DNA of 64,000 nt, taken from contig NZ_LIVQ01000005.1 in NCBI RefSeq assembly GCF_001905445.1, forward strand, positions 1 to 64,000. Reading direction: 5' to 3'. The stretch comes from Streptomyces sp. CB00455 (GTDB lineage Bacteria; Actinomycetota; Actinomycetes; Streptomycetales; Streptomycetaceae). Position 1 is the first letter of the stretch, and each line of letters opens with the position of its first letter. Made by a program: the position numbers and the translations under genes. The notes beneath the pieces are model-generated. The model made no database searches. It saw only the letters and a program-made list of their open reading frames with translations, and had not been told where the DNA came from. This document shows positions 43,175 to 53,048 of the stretch, piece by piece.

Positions 43175-43256
43175 ACTCCATGTGCCCGCTGGGGCGATGG
43201 GCAATCCCGTCCCGACCCGTTCGCCGCAACCGCACGTCGCACGGTACGAAGTGTCC

Positions 43257-43844
43257 GTGACCGAACAGAACCCGACCGCGACCGTTCGCGTGTTCATCGC
43301 CCTCGCCCCGCCCGACGAGGCGAAGGAGGAGCTGGCACGCGAGCTGCGCCCCGCTTACGAGGCCTTTCCGCGCATGCGGTGGAACCGCATCGAGGACTGG
43401 CACATCACCCTCGCCTTCCTGGGGGAGCTGCCGGTCGCGACCGTCCCGCTCCTGCGCCCGCCGCTCGCCGGCCTCGCGGCGTCGCGCCGGCCCCTGGAAC
43501 TGGCCCTGCGCGGTGGTGGTCACTTCGACGAGCGGGTGCTGTGGAGCGGCATCGACGGGGACCTCGACGGGCTGCACCGGCTCGCCTCCGAGGTGCGCAC
43601 CGTGGTCGAGGAATGCGGTGTCCCCTTCGAAGGCCGCCCGCTGCGCCCCCATCTGACGCTGGCCCGGGCGCGCCGGAGCCATCCCTCCGGCGCCGTGGAG
43701 GCCGCCGCCGGGCTCAGCGCGTTCACCGGGCGCCGGTGGCGGACCGACCGCCTGCACCTGGTCGGCAGCAACGTCAGCCGCGGCCCGGGACCGATCCACT
43801 ACCGGGACATCGAAGCCTGGGACTTCGGCGGCGGCGGGACCTGA
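43257..43844 (+). CDS. thpR: RNA 2',3'-cyclic phosphodiesterase (2'-5' RNA ligase family)
   Basis: 195 residues. The two HxT motifs of the 2H phosphoesterase superfamily are intact: HITLAFLG (about 48) and HLTLARARR (about 131). The fold order and length fit ThpR. It hydrolyses RNA 2',3'-cyclic phosphates; the physiological substrate is unclear. Start is GTG 43257 or GTG 43251; there is no strong ribosome site. The start lies about 80 bases from the divergent small gene. Confidence 0.88.
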   Translation: MTEQNPTATVRVFIALAPPDEAKEELARELRPAYEAFPRMRWNRIEDWHITLAFLGELPVATVPLLRPPLAGLAASRRPLELALRGGGHFDERVLWSGIDGDLDGLHRLASEVRTVVEECGVPFEGRPLRPHLTLARARRSHPSGAVEAAAGLSAFTGRRWRTDRLHLVGSNVSRGPGPIHYRDIEAWDFGGGGT

Positions 43845-43996
43845 GCGTCCGGATCCGGGCGCCCGGACCTGAGCGCCCGGACCTGAGCGCCCGCGCCGCG
43901 CTCCGGGCCGGGCGCGGCGCCGCGGTGTTCTTACGGGTCCGTGACCTGCGGCCGGTCGGGGGCGGTGCGCGGGCCGGCGCGGCATAGCGTCGGGGC

Positions 43997-45040
43997 ATGC
44001 GTGTACTGGTGACTGGCGGAGCGGGCTTCATCGGCTCGCACATCGTGACCGAGCTGATCGGCCGGGGACACCACCCGGTGGTGTTCGACCTGGCCGCCGG
44101 CGGCGGGGACGTACGGGATGCCGGGGCGGTGCGGCAGGCGCTGGCCGGCGTCGACGCGGTCTGCCACCAGGCGGCCAGGGTCGGCCTCGGAAAGGACTTC
44201 GGGGACGCTCCCGGCTACGTGTCGGCCAACGACCTCGGCACGGCGGTGCTGCTCGCCGAGATGGCCGGGGCGCGGGTGAGCGGACTGCTGCTCGCCGGGT
44301 CGATGGTCGTCTACGGCGAGGGCCGCTACGCGTGCGCGGTGCACGGCGTGGTCCGCCCGGGCCCGCGCGCGGTGTCCGATCTGGAGGCAGGCCGGTTCGA
44401 GCCGCGCTGCCCGGCCTGCGGCGCCGATCTGGCCCCCGGCCTCGTCGGGGAGGACGCGCCGATGGACCCGCGCAACGTGTACGCGACGACGAAGCTGGCC
44501 CAGGAGCACCTCGCGGCGTCGTGGGCCCGCGCGACGGGCGGACGCGTGATCTCGCTGCGCTACCACAACGTGTACGGGCCGGGGATGCCCCGGGACACCC
44601 CGTACGCCGGAGTGGCCGCACTGTTCCGGTCGGCGCTGGCCAGGGGTGAGGCGCCCCGCGTCTTCGAAGACGGCGGACAGCGCCGGGACTTCGTGCACGT
44701 ACGGGACGTCGCGGCCGCCAACGCGGTGGCGCTGGACGCGCTGGAAGCCGTGCGCGCGCCGGAAGCGCCGGCGACGCCCCACCGGCCGGACGGCGGGCCG
44801 GGCTTCACGGCGTACAACGTGGGGAGCGGGCAGCCCCGCACGATCGGCGAGATGGCCGCGGCGCTTGCCACCGCCTGCGGGGGCCCGGATCCCGTGGTCA
44901 CCGGCGAGTACCGGCTGGGCGATGTCCGGCACATCACCGCCGACTCGGCGCGGTTGCGCGAGGAACTGGGCTGGCGCCCGGCGGTGACGTTCGCGGCGGG
45001 CATGGCCGAACTGGCGGCCTCCGGGGCCGACGTCCCCTGA
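43997..45040 (+). CDS. Extended-SDR NAD-dependent sugar epimerase/dehydratase
   Basis: 347 residues. NAD-binding VLVTGGAGFIGSHIVTELI (3-21), the active-site YATTK (Tyr about 164), RYHNVYGPG, and RRDFVHVRDVA are all typical of UDP/GDP-sugar epimerases. An unusual insert with CPAC (about 139-142, RFEPRCPACGADL) may bind metal, but only these two cysteines are close. It lies near, but separate from, the glycosyltransferase operon at 47448, so sugar supply to it is possible. Confidence 0.88.
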   Translation: MRVLVTGGAGFIGSHIVTELIGRGHHPVVFDLAAGGGDVRDAGAVRQALAGVDAVCHQAARVGLGKDFGDAPGYVSANDLGTAVLLAEMAGARVSGLLLAGSMVVYGEGRYACAVHGVVRPGPRAVSDLEAGRFEPRCPACGADLAPGLVGEDAPMDPRNVYATTKLAQEHLAASWARATGGRVISLRYHNVYGPGMPRDTPYAGVAALFRSALARGEAPRVFEDGGQRRDFVHVRDVAAANAVALDALEAVRAPEAPATPHRPDGGPGFTAYNVGSGQPRTIGEMAAALATACGGPDPVVTGEYRLGDVRHITADSARLREELGWRPAVTFAAGMAELAASGADVP

Positions 45041-45105
45041 CAGGTGCGTCCCCTGATGGGTGCGTCCCTGACGGGTGCGTCCCCCTGACGGGCGTCCCGC
45101 CGCGC
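45041..45105 (+). repeat. Short tandem repeat after the epimerase gene
   Basis: About four copies of a degenerate GGGTGCGTCCCTGAC-type unit, of 15-18 bases, directly after the epimerase stop. No coding role is seen. Confidence 0.6.
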
Positions 45106-45235
45106 CCGCCGCGAGTCCGGCCCGAACGGCATGAGACCGGCAGGAGACCGGTAAAGGGCCTTCGCGTGATCCCCGGTGGGTCGGCGCACGGCGTCGGATG
45201 CGGCGCAGGGCCGGGCGGAGGGGCGCCCCCGGCCG

Positions 45236-46341
45236 TCAGGCGGGGGCCAGGAGGGTCAGTTCGAAGCGGCAGCCCCCGGGCACGTTGTGAACGTCCGCGT
45301 GTCCGGCGTGGGCCTCGACGATGCCCCGGACGATCGCGAGGCCCAGGCCGGCGCCCGAGGGAGGGGTGCGGGCCCGGGTGCCCCGCCAGCCGGTGTCGAA
45401 GACGCGGGGCAGGTCCTCCTCCGGGATGCCGCCGCAGGCATCGGTGACGGACACCACCACGGCGTCCGCGCGGCGCTCGGCGGCGATCGCGACGGTGCCG
45501 TCGGCCGGGGTGTGGCGGATGGCGTTGACCAGCAGGTTCGACAGCACCCGCGTCATTTCCTTGCCGTCGACCTCTACCGGCAGCGGGTCGACGCCGCCGC
45601 CGTCCAGGCGCACACCGTGGGCGCGGGCGAGGGCGTCGGCCCCGGCCAGCGCGTCGTCCACCAGGTCGTAGAGGGACAGGCGCGTGGGGCTGAGGGAGAG
45701 GGCTCCCGCATGGATGCGGGACAGCTCGAACAGGTCGGTGACCATGGAGTTGAGACGGTCCACCTCGGCGCGCATCTGGTGGTGGTAGCGCGCCGGGTCG
45801 GCCACGACACCGTCCTCCAGCGCCTCCGACATGGCGCGCAGCCCGGCCAGCGGGGTGCGCAGGTCGTGCGAGATCCAGGCCACGAGCTCGCGCCGCGAGG
45901 TCTCCAGCGCCCGCTCGCGTTCGCGGGAGGAGGCCAGCCGCTCGCTGGTGAGGGCCAGTTCCCGGCTGAGCGCGGCCAGTTCGGCGGGCGCCGGCACGGC
46001 GGGCGCGGTGAAGGTGCCCGCTTCTGCGAAGTGGCGTGCGGCGCCGACGAGTTCCCGGCACCGCAGGACGACCTGACGGCCCAGCAGCAAAGCGGTGCTC
46101 AGGGACACGGCGGCCGCCATGGCGACGACCGTGGTGACCACGGCGAGGTCATGGGCGGAGAGGAACATGGCCCACGCCACGGCGAGCGTTCCGGCGAGCA
46201 TCGCGCACACGGCGACGGCCGCGACCACCGCGAGGGACACGGCGACGCTGCGCCGGCGCAGTATCCGCAGCGCCACGTAGCCGAGCAGCCCGGCGGCTCC
46301 CGCGCCGAGGAGGGCGTACAGGGCGATCAGCAGCAGGTCAC

Positions 46342-46345
<4 letters not shown>
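45236..46345 (-). CDS. Sensor histidine kinase
   Basis: 369 residues, starting at GTG 46345 (GGAGGACGG upstream; GTGA overlap with the regulator gene). Two membrane helices (about 3-30 and 35-75) with almost no extracellular loop, then a HAMP-like linker, the HisKA box with WISHDLRTPLAGLRAMSE (His about 165), and HATPase with NLLVNAIRHTPADG, DACGGIPEEDLPRVFD and GAGLGLAIVRGIVEAHAG. The minimal loops suggest sensing inside the membrane. It is paired with the response regulator in one operon. Confidence 0.92.
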
Positions 46346-47325
<980 letters not shown>

Positions 47326-47447
47326 GCCCCCAGGGTGACACCGTGCCCTCCGCGTGGAGCGGGGAGGCGCCCGTATCCGCCACGGCGTCCGCGTTTCGTA
47401 AGGTCTCCGGAGCCCCTTGCGGGCCGCGGGTTCCTACGGTGGGGAGG

Positions 47448-48164
47448 GTGACTTCCTCTGCGTGTCCGCCGCTGCGCGCGGACCTCGTACTGCCGTGCCT
47501 CGATGAGGCGCGGGCCCTTCCCTGGGTGCTGGCGCGCGTGCCGGCCGGGTGGCGGCCCATCGTCGTGGACAACGGTTCGACCGACGGTTCGGCGGACATC
47601 GCCCGCCGCCTCGGTGCCACGGTCGTGCACGAGCCCCGGCGGGGCTTCGGCGCCGCCTGCCACGCCGGGCTGCTCGCCGCGCGCGCGGAGCTGGTCTGCT
47701 TCTGCGACTGCGACGCCTCCCTGGACCCCGGTCTGCTCGCGCCGATGGCCGCCCGGGTCGCGGCCGGCGGGGCGGACCTGCTGCTCGGGCGGCGCCGTCC
47801 GCAGGGCCGCGGCGCCTGGCCCGTGCACGCGCGCGCCGGGAACCTCGCCCTGGCCCGGATGCTGCGCCGCCGCACCGGGCTGCGGCTGCACGACCTCGGG
47901 CCGATGCGGGTCGCTCGCCGCGAGGCGCTGCTCGGCCTGGAGCTGACCGACCGGCGCAGCGGCTACCCCCTCCAGATGGTCGTCCGGGCCGCCGACGCGG
48001 GCTGGCGGGTGGCCGAGACGAACGTCCCCTACCTCCCCCGCTCGGGGAAGTCCAAGGTCACCGGCACCTGGCGGGGGACGTGGCAGGCGGTACGGGACAT
48101 GCGCCGGGTGCTGGCCGAGCCGCCGCGCACCGGGGCGGCCCCGGCCGAGGGGATGTCCGCGTGA
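47448..48164 (+). CDS. GT2-family glycosyltransferase
   Basis: 238 residues, GTG 47448 with GGGGAGG adjacent. GT2 fold: LVLPCLDEARALPWVLARVP, IVVDNGSTDGSADIARRLGA, RRGFGAACHAGLLAARAEL, the DxD-like CFCDCDASL. C-terminal region RRSGYPLQMVVRAADAGWRV is that of dolichol-phosphate-mannose-synthase-like enzymes. No membrane helix. It overlaps DUF2064 by GTGA, and is upstream of a GT87 membrane enzyme; so it may make a lipid-linked sugar for it. Confidence 0.88.
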   Translation: MTSSACPPLRADLVLPCLDEARALPWVLARVPAGWRPIVVDNGSTDGSADIARRLGATVVHEPRRGFGAACHAGLLAARAELVCFCDCDASLDPGLLAPMAARVAAGGADLLLGRRRPQGRGAWPVHARAGNLALARMLRRRTGLRLHDLGPMRVARREALLGLELTDRRSGYPLQMVVRAADAGWRVAETNVPYLPRSGKSKVTGTWRGTWQAVRDMRRVLAEPPRTGAAPAEGMSA

Positions 48165-48781
48165 GCACGCTCCTCGTCATCGCCAAGTCCCCTGTCGCGG
48201 GCCGCGTCAAGACTCGTCTGACCACGCGATTCACGCCGGAACAGGCTGCCGGCCTGGCGCGCGCCGCACTTGAGGACACTCTCGCGGCAGTGCTGGCGAC
48301 TCCGGTACGACGCCGTGTCCTGGTCCTCGACGGGCCGCCCGGCCCCTGGCTCCCGGCGGGCATCGAGGTCGTCGCCCAGTGCGCGGGCGGCCTGGACGCG
48401 CGGCTGGCCGCCGCCTTCGCGCTGGCCGGCGGACCGGCCCTGCTCATCGGCATGGACACCCCTCAGGTCACCCCGGCCCTCCTTCTGGCAGGGCTCGACT
48501 TCGGCGGGGCGGACGCCTGGTTCGGCCCGGCGGACGACGGCGGGTTCTGGTCCCTTGGCCTGGCCGAACCCGACCCGGCCCTGCTGCTCGGCGTCCCCAT
48601 GTCCGTACCGCACACCGGAACGGCGCAGCGAGGGCGGCTGACGGCATCGGGGCGAGTCGTACGTGACCTGCCCGGGCTGTGCGACGTGGACACCCCCGCC
48701 GATGCGGCGCGGGTCGCGGCGAGCGCTCCGGGTACCCGCTTCGCCGCCCTGCACCGTTGTTTGTGCGCGGTGCGGCGATGA
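48161..48781 (+). CDS. TIGR04282/DUF2064 glycosyltransferase-like protein
   Basis: 206 residues. LLVIAKSPVAGRVKTRLTTR at the start and LLIGMDTPQVTP, GPADDGGFWSLGL are the DUF2064 signature, a nucleotidyltransferase/GT-A-like fold. The family is named in databases for arsenosugar biosynthesis, but most members sit next to GT2 genes without any arsenic context, as here. Translation is coupled at both ends (GTGA before, ATGA after). Confidence 0.88.
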   Translation: MSTLLVIAKSPVAGRVKTRLTTRFTPEQAAGLARAALEDTLAAVLATPVRRRVLVLDGPPGPWLPAGIEVVAQCAGGLDARLAAAFALAGGPALLIGMDTPQVTPALLLAGLDFGGADAWFGPADDGGFWSLGLAEPDPALLLGVPMSVPHTGTAQRGRLTASGRVVRDLPGLCDVDTPADAARVAASAPGTRFAALHRCLCAVRR

Positions 48782-48873
48782 CCGCCCGGCTCGCCCCGGC
48801 GGGCGGCCCTCCGCACCTGACGTCGCCTGCGGTCCGGCCGGGCCGCCTTCGCCTGGAACCCTTCCGCAGGTGA
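48778..48873 (+). CDS. 31-codon bridging mini-ORF
   Basis: ATG 48778 overlaps the DUF2064 stop (ATGA), and its TGA (48871-48873) overlaps the GT87 start (GTGA). It encodes 31 Pro/Arg-rich residues (TARLAPAGGPPHLTSPAVRP in the middle) without similarity that I recognise. It may only serve to carry ribosomes from one gene to the next, or be the relic of a deleted gene. Confidence 0.4.
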   Translation: MTARLAPAGGPPHLTSPAVRPGRLRLEPFRR

Positions 48874-50411
48874 ACCCGCGCACCGCCCCCGCAGCCACCG
48901 TCTCCGGCGCCCCCGCGGCGGCGATCCCGACAGCCGTCGCCGTCGCCCTCCTCGCCGCGCTCACGGCCGCCCTCGTCCTCACCATCCGGTACGACGGCTA
49001 CTTCACCGACCCCGTCCACGTGTTCTGGTGGTACACGGCGTGCTGGGCGCTCTTCGCGGCGGCTCTGTGCGCTCTGCGGCGGGTCCCGGCCGGCCTCGTC
49101 CTGCCCCTGGTGCTGGCCGGCGCCGTCGCCGTCACCGTGACGGGGCTGGCGGCCCCGCCGCGGACCAGTACCGACTCCTACCGCTACGCCTGGGACGGCC
49201 GGGTCCAGTCCGCCGGCGTCTCCCCGTACGACCACGCCCCGCAGGACCCGGCGCTGTCACGGCTGCGCGACCCCTGGCTCTTCCCCACGGGCGCCGCATG
49301 CGAGGGCCCGGACCTGACCGCCGTCCCCCACACCGGCAGCGCGCCCCATTGCACGCGCATCAACAGGCCCGCCGTCCGCACCCTCTACCCACCGGTCGCC
49401 GAGGCGTACTTCCTGGCGGTCGACCGGCTCTCGCCCGGCGGCGCCCGGCACCGGCCGCTCCAGACCGGCGCCGCCCTGACCTCCCTCGGGGTGGGCGCGG
49501 TACTCCTGGTGGTCCTGCGGCGCCGTCGCGGCGACCTCCGCCAGGCCGCGTACTGGGCGTGGTGCCCGGCGGTGCCGGTCGAGGCCGTCAACAACGCGCA
49601 CGCCGACGTGTTGGGCGTGCTCTTCGCGGTCTGCGGGCTCGGCCTCGTCGCCGCCCGCTCCACCGGCCGGCGCGTGGCGGGCGGTCTGTTCATCGGGGCG
49701 GCCGTCGCCACCAAACTGATCCCGGCACTCGTCCTGCCCGGAGCCCTCTCCGGAGTCCTGTCCGGGGCCCCATCCGGCGGCGCGTCCGGTGGCACGTCCG
49801 GCGGCGCGTCCGGGGCCCCGGACGGCGGCGCGTCCCTCGTGCGTCGTCGCGTATGCGACGCGGCCGCCGTGCTGTTGCCCGCAGCGGCCTTCACCGCACT
49901 GTCCTACCTTCCCTACGTCCTGCTCTCGCACGGCTCCGTCTTCGGTTACCTCGGGGGCTACGTGGAAGAGGAGGGGTACGACGATCCGTCGGCCGGTTCC
50001 CGCTACGCCGTCTTGCGCCTGGCCCTGCCCGACAACTGGGCGCTGCCCGTGCCGGCGGCCGTCCTGGCGGGGGTGTGCCTGTACGTGATGCGGCGCGGCG
50101 ACCCGCGGCGACCCTGGAGCGGCGCCCTTCTGGTCACCGGGTGGGCCTTCGTCCTCCTGACGCCCGGCTACTCCTGGTACGCCCTGCTCCTGGTCGCGCT
50201 CGTGGCCATGGACGGGCGCTGGGAATGGCTGGGCGTCGCGCTCGCGGGCGCCGCCGTCTACGTCCTCGGGCCGGCCTTCGGTTACGGGGCGGCGCCGGCA
50301 CGCGTCGCGTACGGCGCGGCAGCGGTCCTCGTCCTCGCGGTGACCGCGATGCGGAGACGGCGTGCGGCCGGGCGCGACGCCGGCGCCCGCTCGGCAGCCG
50401 GATCCGGCTGA
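48870..50411 (+). CDS. GT87/DUF2029 polytopic mannosyltransferase-like protein
   Basis: 513 residues from GTG 48870. About 10-12 membrane helices; the conserved Asp pair of GT-C enzymes is seen in TSTDSYRYAWDGRVQSAGVS with PYDHAP after it (about 93-115). NNAHADVLGVLFAVCGL and GAAVATKLIPALVLPG follow. A Gly/Ser-rich insert (SGGASGGTSGGASG, about 298-320) interrupts the loop after that helix. Such enzymes transfer sugars from polyprenyl-phosphate donors on the outer membrane face. The upstream GT2 protein is the likely donor-making partner. Confidence 0.85.
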   Translation: MNPRTAPAATVSGAPAAAIPTAVAVALLAALTAALVLTIRYDGYFTDPVHVFWWYTACWALFAAALCALRRVPAGLVLPLVLAGAVAVTVTGLAAPPRTSTDSYRYAWDGRVQSAGVSPYDHAPQDPALSRLRDPWLFPTGAACEGPDLTAVPHTGSAPHCTRINRPAVRTLYPPVAEAYFLAVDRLSPGGARHRPLQTGAALTSLGVGAVLLVVLRRRRGDLRQAAYWAWCPAVPVEAVNNAHADVLGVLFAVCGLGLVAARSTGRRVAGGLFIGAAVATKLIPALVLPGALSGVLSGAPSGGASGGTSGGASGAPDGGASLVRRRVCDAAAVLLPAAAFTALSYLPYVLLSHGSVFGYLGGYVEEEGYDDPSAGSRYAVLRLALPDNWALPVPAAVLAGVCLYVMRRGDPRRPWSGALLVTGWAFVLLTPGYSWYALLLVALVAMDGRWEWLGVALAGAAVYVLGPAFGYGAAPARVAYGAAAVLVLAVTAMRRRRAAGRDAGARSAAGSG

Positions 50412-50747
50412 GGGACGGGGCCGCCCCGCGCCCGCGTCCCTCCCGCCCTCGCCGCGCCTCTCCCACCGCCGGCTCTCCCCCCGCTGCCCCTCTCCCACCG
50501 CCGCCCCTCTCGCCACACCCCCTCTCCGCCCCTTTGCCCGCTGTCCGCTTGCGCGCCGTCCCTTTGCGCGCCGCCCCTTTGCGCACCGCCCCTTAGGGCG
50601 TGTCCCGGACGGGCGGTGCCCGGCGCACGGCCCGGGACCCCGAGATGTCTCCGGGGCCGTTCTCCTCAGCACAGAGGATCCGGGGCCGCGGCGTGATCAC
50701 CAGGATGGTGAGCGTCGAAACGCCCCTGGGAAGAGGAGTACGCCCTG
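50412..50747. other. Intergenic region with short repeats
   Basis: About 335 bases. The first half has CTCCCACCGCC and CGCCCCTTTGCGCGC units repeated two to three times each (about 50460-50600). The second half must hold the promoter of the hydrolase; GGAAGAGGAG lies just before its start. Confidence 0.5.
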
Positions 50748-51896
50748 ATGAACTCTCGCACCCGCGTCGCCGTCGCCGCCGTGATGCTGGCGGCGCTCAC
50801 TGCCGGCCCGACCGCCGCAACCGCCTTCGCCGCCGCCCGACCGGTCGCCTCGGCGGCGCCGGCGCAGCCCTCGGCCGCCGGGCCCGACGTGGAGGCGCTG
50901 GAGAAGGCGATCGCGGGCCTTCCCGACGACGACACGTCGGCGGCCCTGATCCGGGTGGGCGGCGACGGCAGTTGGCTCGGCACCGCGGGCGTACGGGACC
51001 TGCGGACCGGCGCTCCGGCACTGGCCGACGCCCGCTTCCGGGCCGGATCGACGACCAAGGTGGTCACCGCCGCCCTCGTGCTGCAACTCGCCGCCGAGGG
51101 CCGCGTCGACCTGGACGCCCCTGTCACCCGCTACCTGCCGGGCCTGCTCCCGGCGTCCTTCACCAAGCCGCCGACGGTGCGGAACCTGCTGAACTTCACC
51201 AGCGGTCTCCAGCCCGGCGCGACCCTCGGCGAGACGCCCGAGGAGATGTATGCCAACCGGTTCAGGACGCTGACGCCGCAGACGGTGGTGGCCACCGCGG
51301 TCGCCAAGGGGCCGGCCTTCGCACCGGGAGAGCGGCAGGTGTACCAGAACATCGACTACACCGTCCTCGGCCTGTTGATCGAAGAGGTCACCGGGGACCG
51401 CTACGCGCACCAGGCCGACGTACGGATCTTCCGCCCCACCGGCATGCGGCACACCGGCTTCCCGGCCGGGGCGGATCCCCGTATCCACGGCCCGCACAAC
51501 CGGGGCTACGGGGAAATCGACGGAAAGGTCGTCGACGTGACGGAGTGGAACATGAGCGACCGCTGGGCCGCCGGCGACCTCATCTCCACCACCGCGGACA
51601 TGGAACGGCTGCTGGTCGCCCTCTTCCAGGGCCGCGTGGTGCCGCAGCCGCAGCTCCAGGAGATGTTCACGCTGCCCGCCGTACCGGGGGCCACCTACGC
51701 CGCGGCGCTCCAGCGGTTCGTGGTCGACGGCAAGGAGATCTGGGGCAAGACGGGATCCCGCCCCGGCTACCACACGGTGATCGCGGCAACCCGCGACCTG
51801 TCCCGGACGCTGGTGTACTCGGTCAACAGCAAGAGCGCACGCGAGGACGGCTTCGCCCTCGTCCAGCGCTTCGGCCTGCCCGCCTTCAACCGGTAG
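50748..51896 (+). CDS. Secreted serine hydrolase, beta-lactamase/D-Ala-D-Ala carboxypeptidase family
   Basis: 382 residues with a signal peptide (about 1-36, core VAAVMLAALTAGPTAATAF). Catalytic motifs of class C/DD-peptidase type: SxxK as S101-T-T-K104, Y-x-N as YQN (about 201-203, NIDYTVLGLLIE after it), and KTG as GKTGSRPGYH (about 343). GAGG lies upstream of ATG 50748. It may trim peptidoglycan peptides, cleave D-amino-acid substrates or destroy beta-lactams; sequence alone does not decide. Confidence 0.9.
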   Translation: MNSRTRVAVAAVMLAALTAGPTAATAFAAARPVASAAPAQPSAAGPDVEALEKAIAGLPDDDTSAALIRVGGDGSWLGTAGVRDLRTGAPALADARFRAGSTTKVVTAALVLQLAAEGRVDLDAPVTRYLPGLLPASFTKPPTVRNLLNFTSGLQPGATLGETPEEMYANRFRTLTPQTVVATAVAKGPAFAPGERQVYQNIDYTVLGLLIEEVTGDRYAHQADVRIFRPTGMRHTGFPAGADPRIHGPHNRGYGEIDGKVVDVTEWNMSDRWAAGDLISTTADMERLLVALFQGRVVPQPQLQEMFTLPAVPGATYAAALQRFVVDGKEIWGKTGSRPGYHTVIAATRDLSRTLVYSVNSKSAREDGFALVQRFGLPAFNR

Positions 51897-52164
51897 GACG
51901 CCGGCCGGTGTCGCACCGAGGCGGATGACGGAGCGGCTCGGGAGCACACGGAGGCCGGCGCCGTGGGGCAGCGCGGGCCCACACCGCGGGGCGGGTGCGG
52001 CCGACCGCCCGCGAGGCCGGGCGTGGGTGCGGCCGACCGCTCGCGAGGCCGGGGCGTGGGTGCGGCCGGACCGGGCGGCCCCGACGACGGGGTGCACCGG
52101 TCCGGTAGCCGCAGGACGTGGGATCCGCGCGTGCCCCGTCGAGCCTTCGGGGCCGTGCGGCGTC

Positions 52165-52362
52165 CTACGCCCGGCGGAAGAGGTCTCCGTCTCCCGTCCG
52201 GTACCGGTCCGTGCGGGCGCGGTTCTGCTGCCGGGGCACTTCCCGGCCCTCCTGGAGCCACTGCCGCTCGATGGCATCGTAGATCGGCGACTCGCAGGGC
52301 GGCCGGCGAGCCGACGGCAGGTCGGCGAAGCCGGTCTGCGCAGTAACGGTTCTGTGGTGCAT
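52165..52362 (-). CDS. Small hypothetical protein
   Basis: 65 residues, ATG 52362. PPCESPIYDAIERQWLQEGR followed by EVP resembles a small Streptomyces family with a PPCESPLY-type block. It is charged and soluble, with a C-terminal Arg/Asp-rich tail. Function unknown. Confidence 0.55.
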   Translation of the reverse strand: MHHRTVTAQTGFADLPSARRPPCESPIYDAIERQWLQEGREVPRQQNRARTDRYRTGDGDLFRRA

Positions 52363-52508
52363 AACGGATTCAACGACCCGGGCCCCGCCCCGTACCGCCC
52401 CGTGACCCTTCCGTCACCTCCTGTTACGTCACCGGCACCCCCACGCCACCTCCCCCGAATGCCATCTCGCCGGCGGCCCGTACGCACGACCCGGGCAGCC
52501 GACTGGGT

Positions 52509-52721
52509 TCAGTGGCCGAACAGCCGCAGGACGCCGGCCGCATGGCGCAGTTCCTCGGGGGCGGCGGCCGTGCCGGCCAGGGGGAACAGGGCGTCGTTGG
52601 CGCAATCGCCCGGCTCTTGGTGGTCGATCTCCCAGTCGCGGGCGGTCCCGGCCACCGCCGAACTCGCGGCGAAGAGGGGCCGGCGGCAGGCTCGGCACCA
52701 GTAGAAGGCCCGCGCGGTCAC
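52509..52721 (-). CDS. Small zinc-ribbon-like hypothetical protein
   Basis: 70 residues, GTG 52721 with GAGGGGGTG upstream. CRAC near the N-terminus (FYWCRACRRPLFAA) and a second Cys in PGDCANDAL could bind metal, although a full four-ligand ribbon is not complete (His in IDHQ may serve). EIDHQEPGDC is conserved in related small proteins. Function unknown. Confidence 0.55.
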   Translation of the reverse strand: MTARAFYWCRACRRPLFAASSAVAGTARDWEIDHQEPGDCANDALFPLAGTAAAPEELRHAAGVLRLFGH

Positions 52722-53048
52722 ATGCCACCCCCTCGGCGCGCCGCCGCAACGGCACGGTGGCCCCGCAGCGACCGCGGGCTGCCGGCCGTCCTGACGGTGG
52801 GGCGCGAACTCCCGACCACGGAAAAGCGGAATCTATCCCTCATGTCAGCTGAAACGATCCAGCACCCCCTACGTCACCGCCGCCCCCCAAAGCCACACCC
52901 ACGGCCGATCCCCGCCCGGCGGTTCGCCGCGGCGTACCGGTCCTGACGGCCCGTCGGGAAGCGGGCGACACGCCGGGACCACCGCACGGACGATCCCGGG
53001 AGCGAATGACATCGCCCACTGGTCCCCGGCGTGACGAGGTCGTGTGGT
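52722..53048. other. Intergenic region
   Basis: About 325 bases. A rightward 34-codon frame (52842-52946, starting SAETIQHP) is open but lacks a ribosome site. Otherwise nothing is seen. Confidence 0.45.

Noticed and set aside
52842..52946. 34-codon rightward ORF
   Set aside because: No ribosome site or similarity; kept only as a remark in the intergenic entry.
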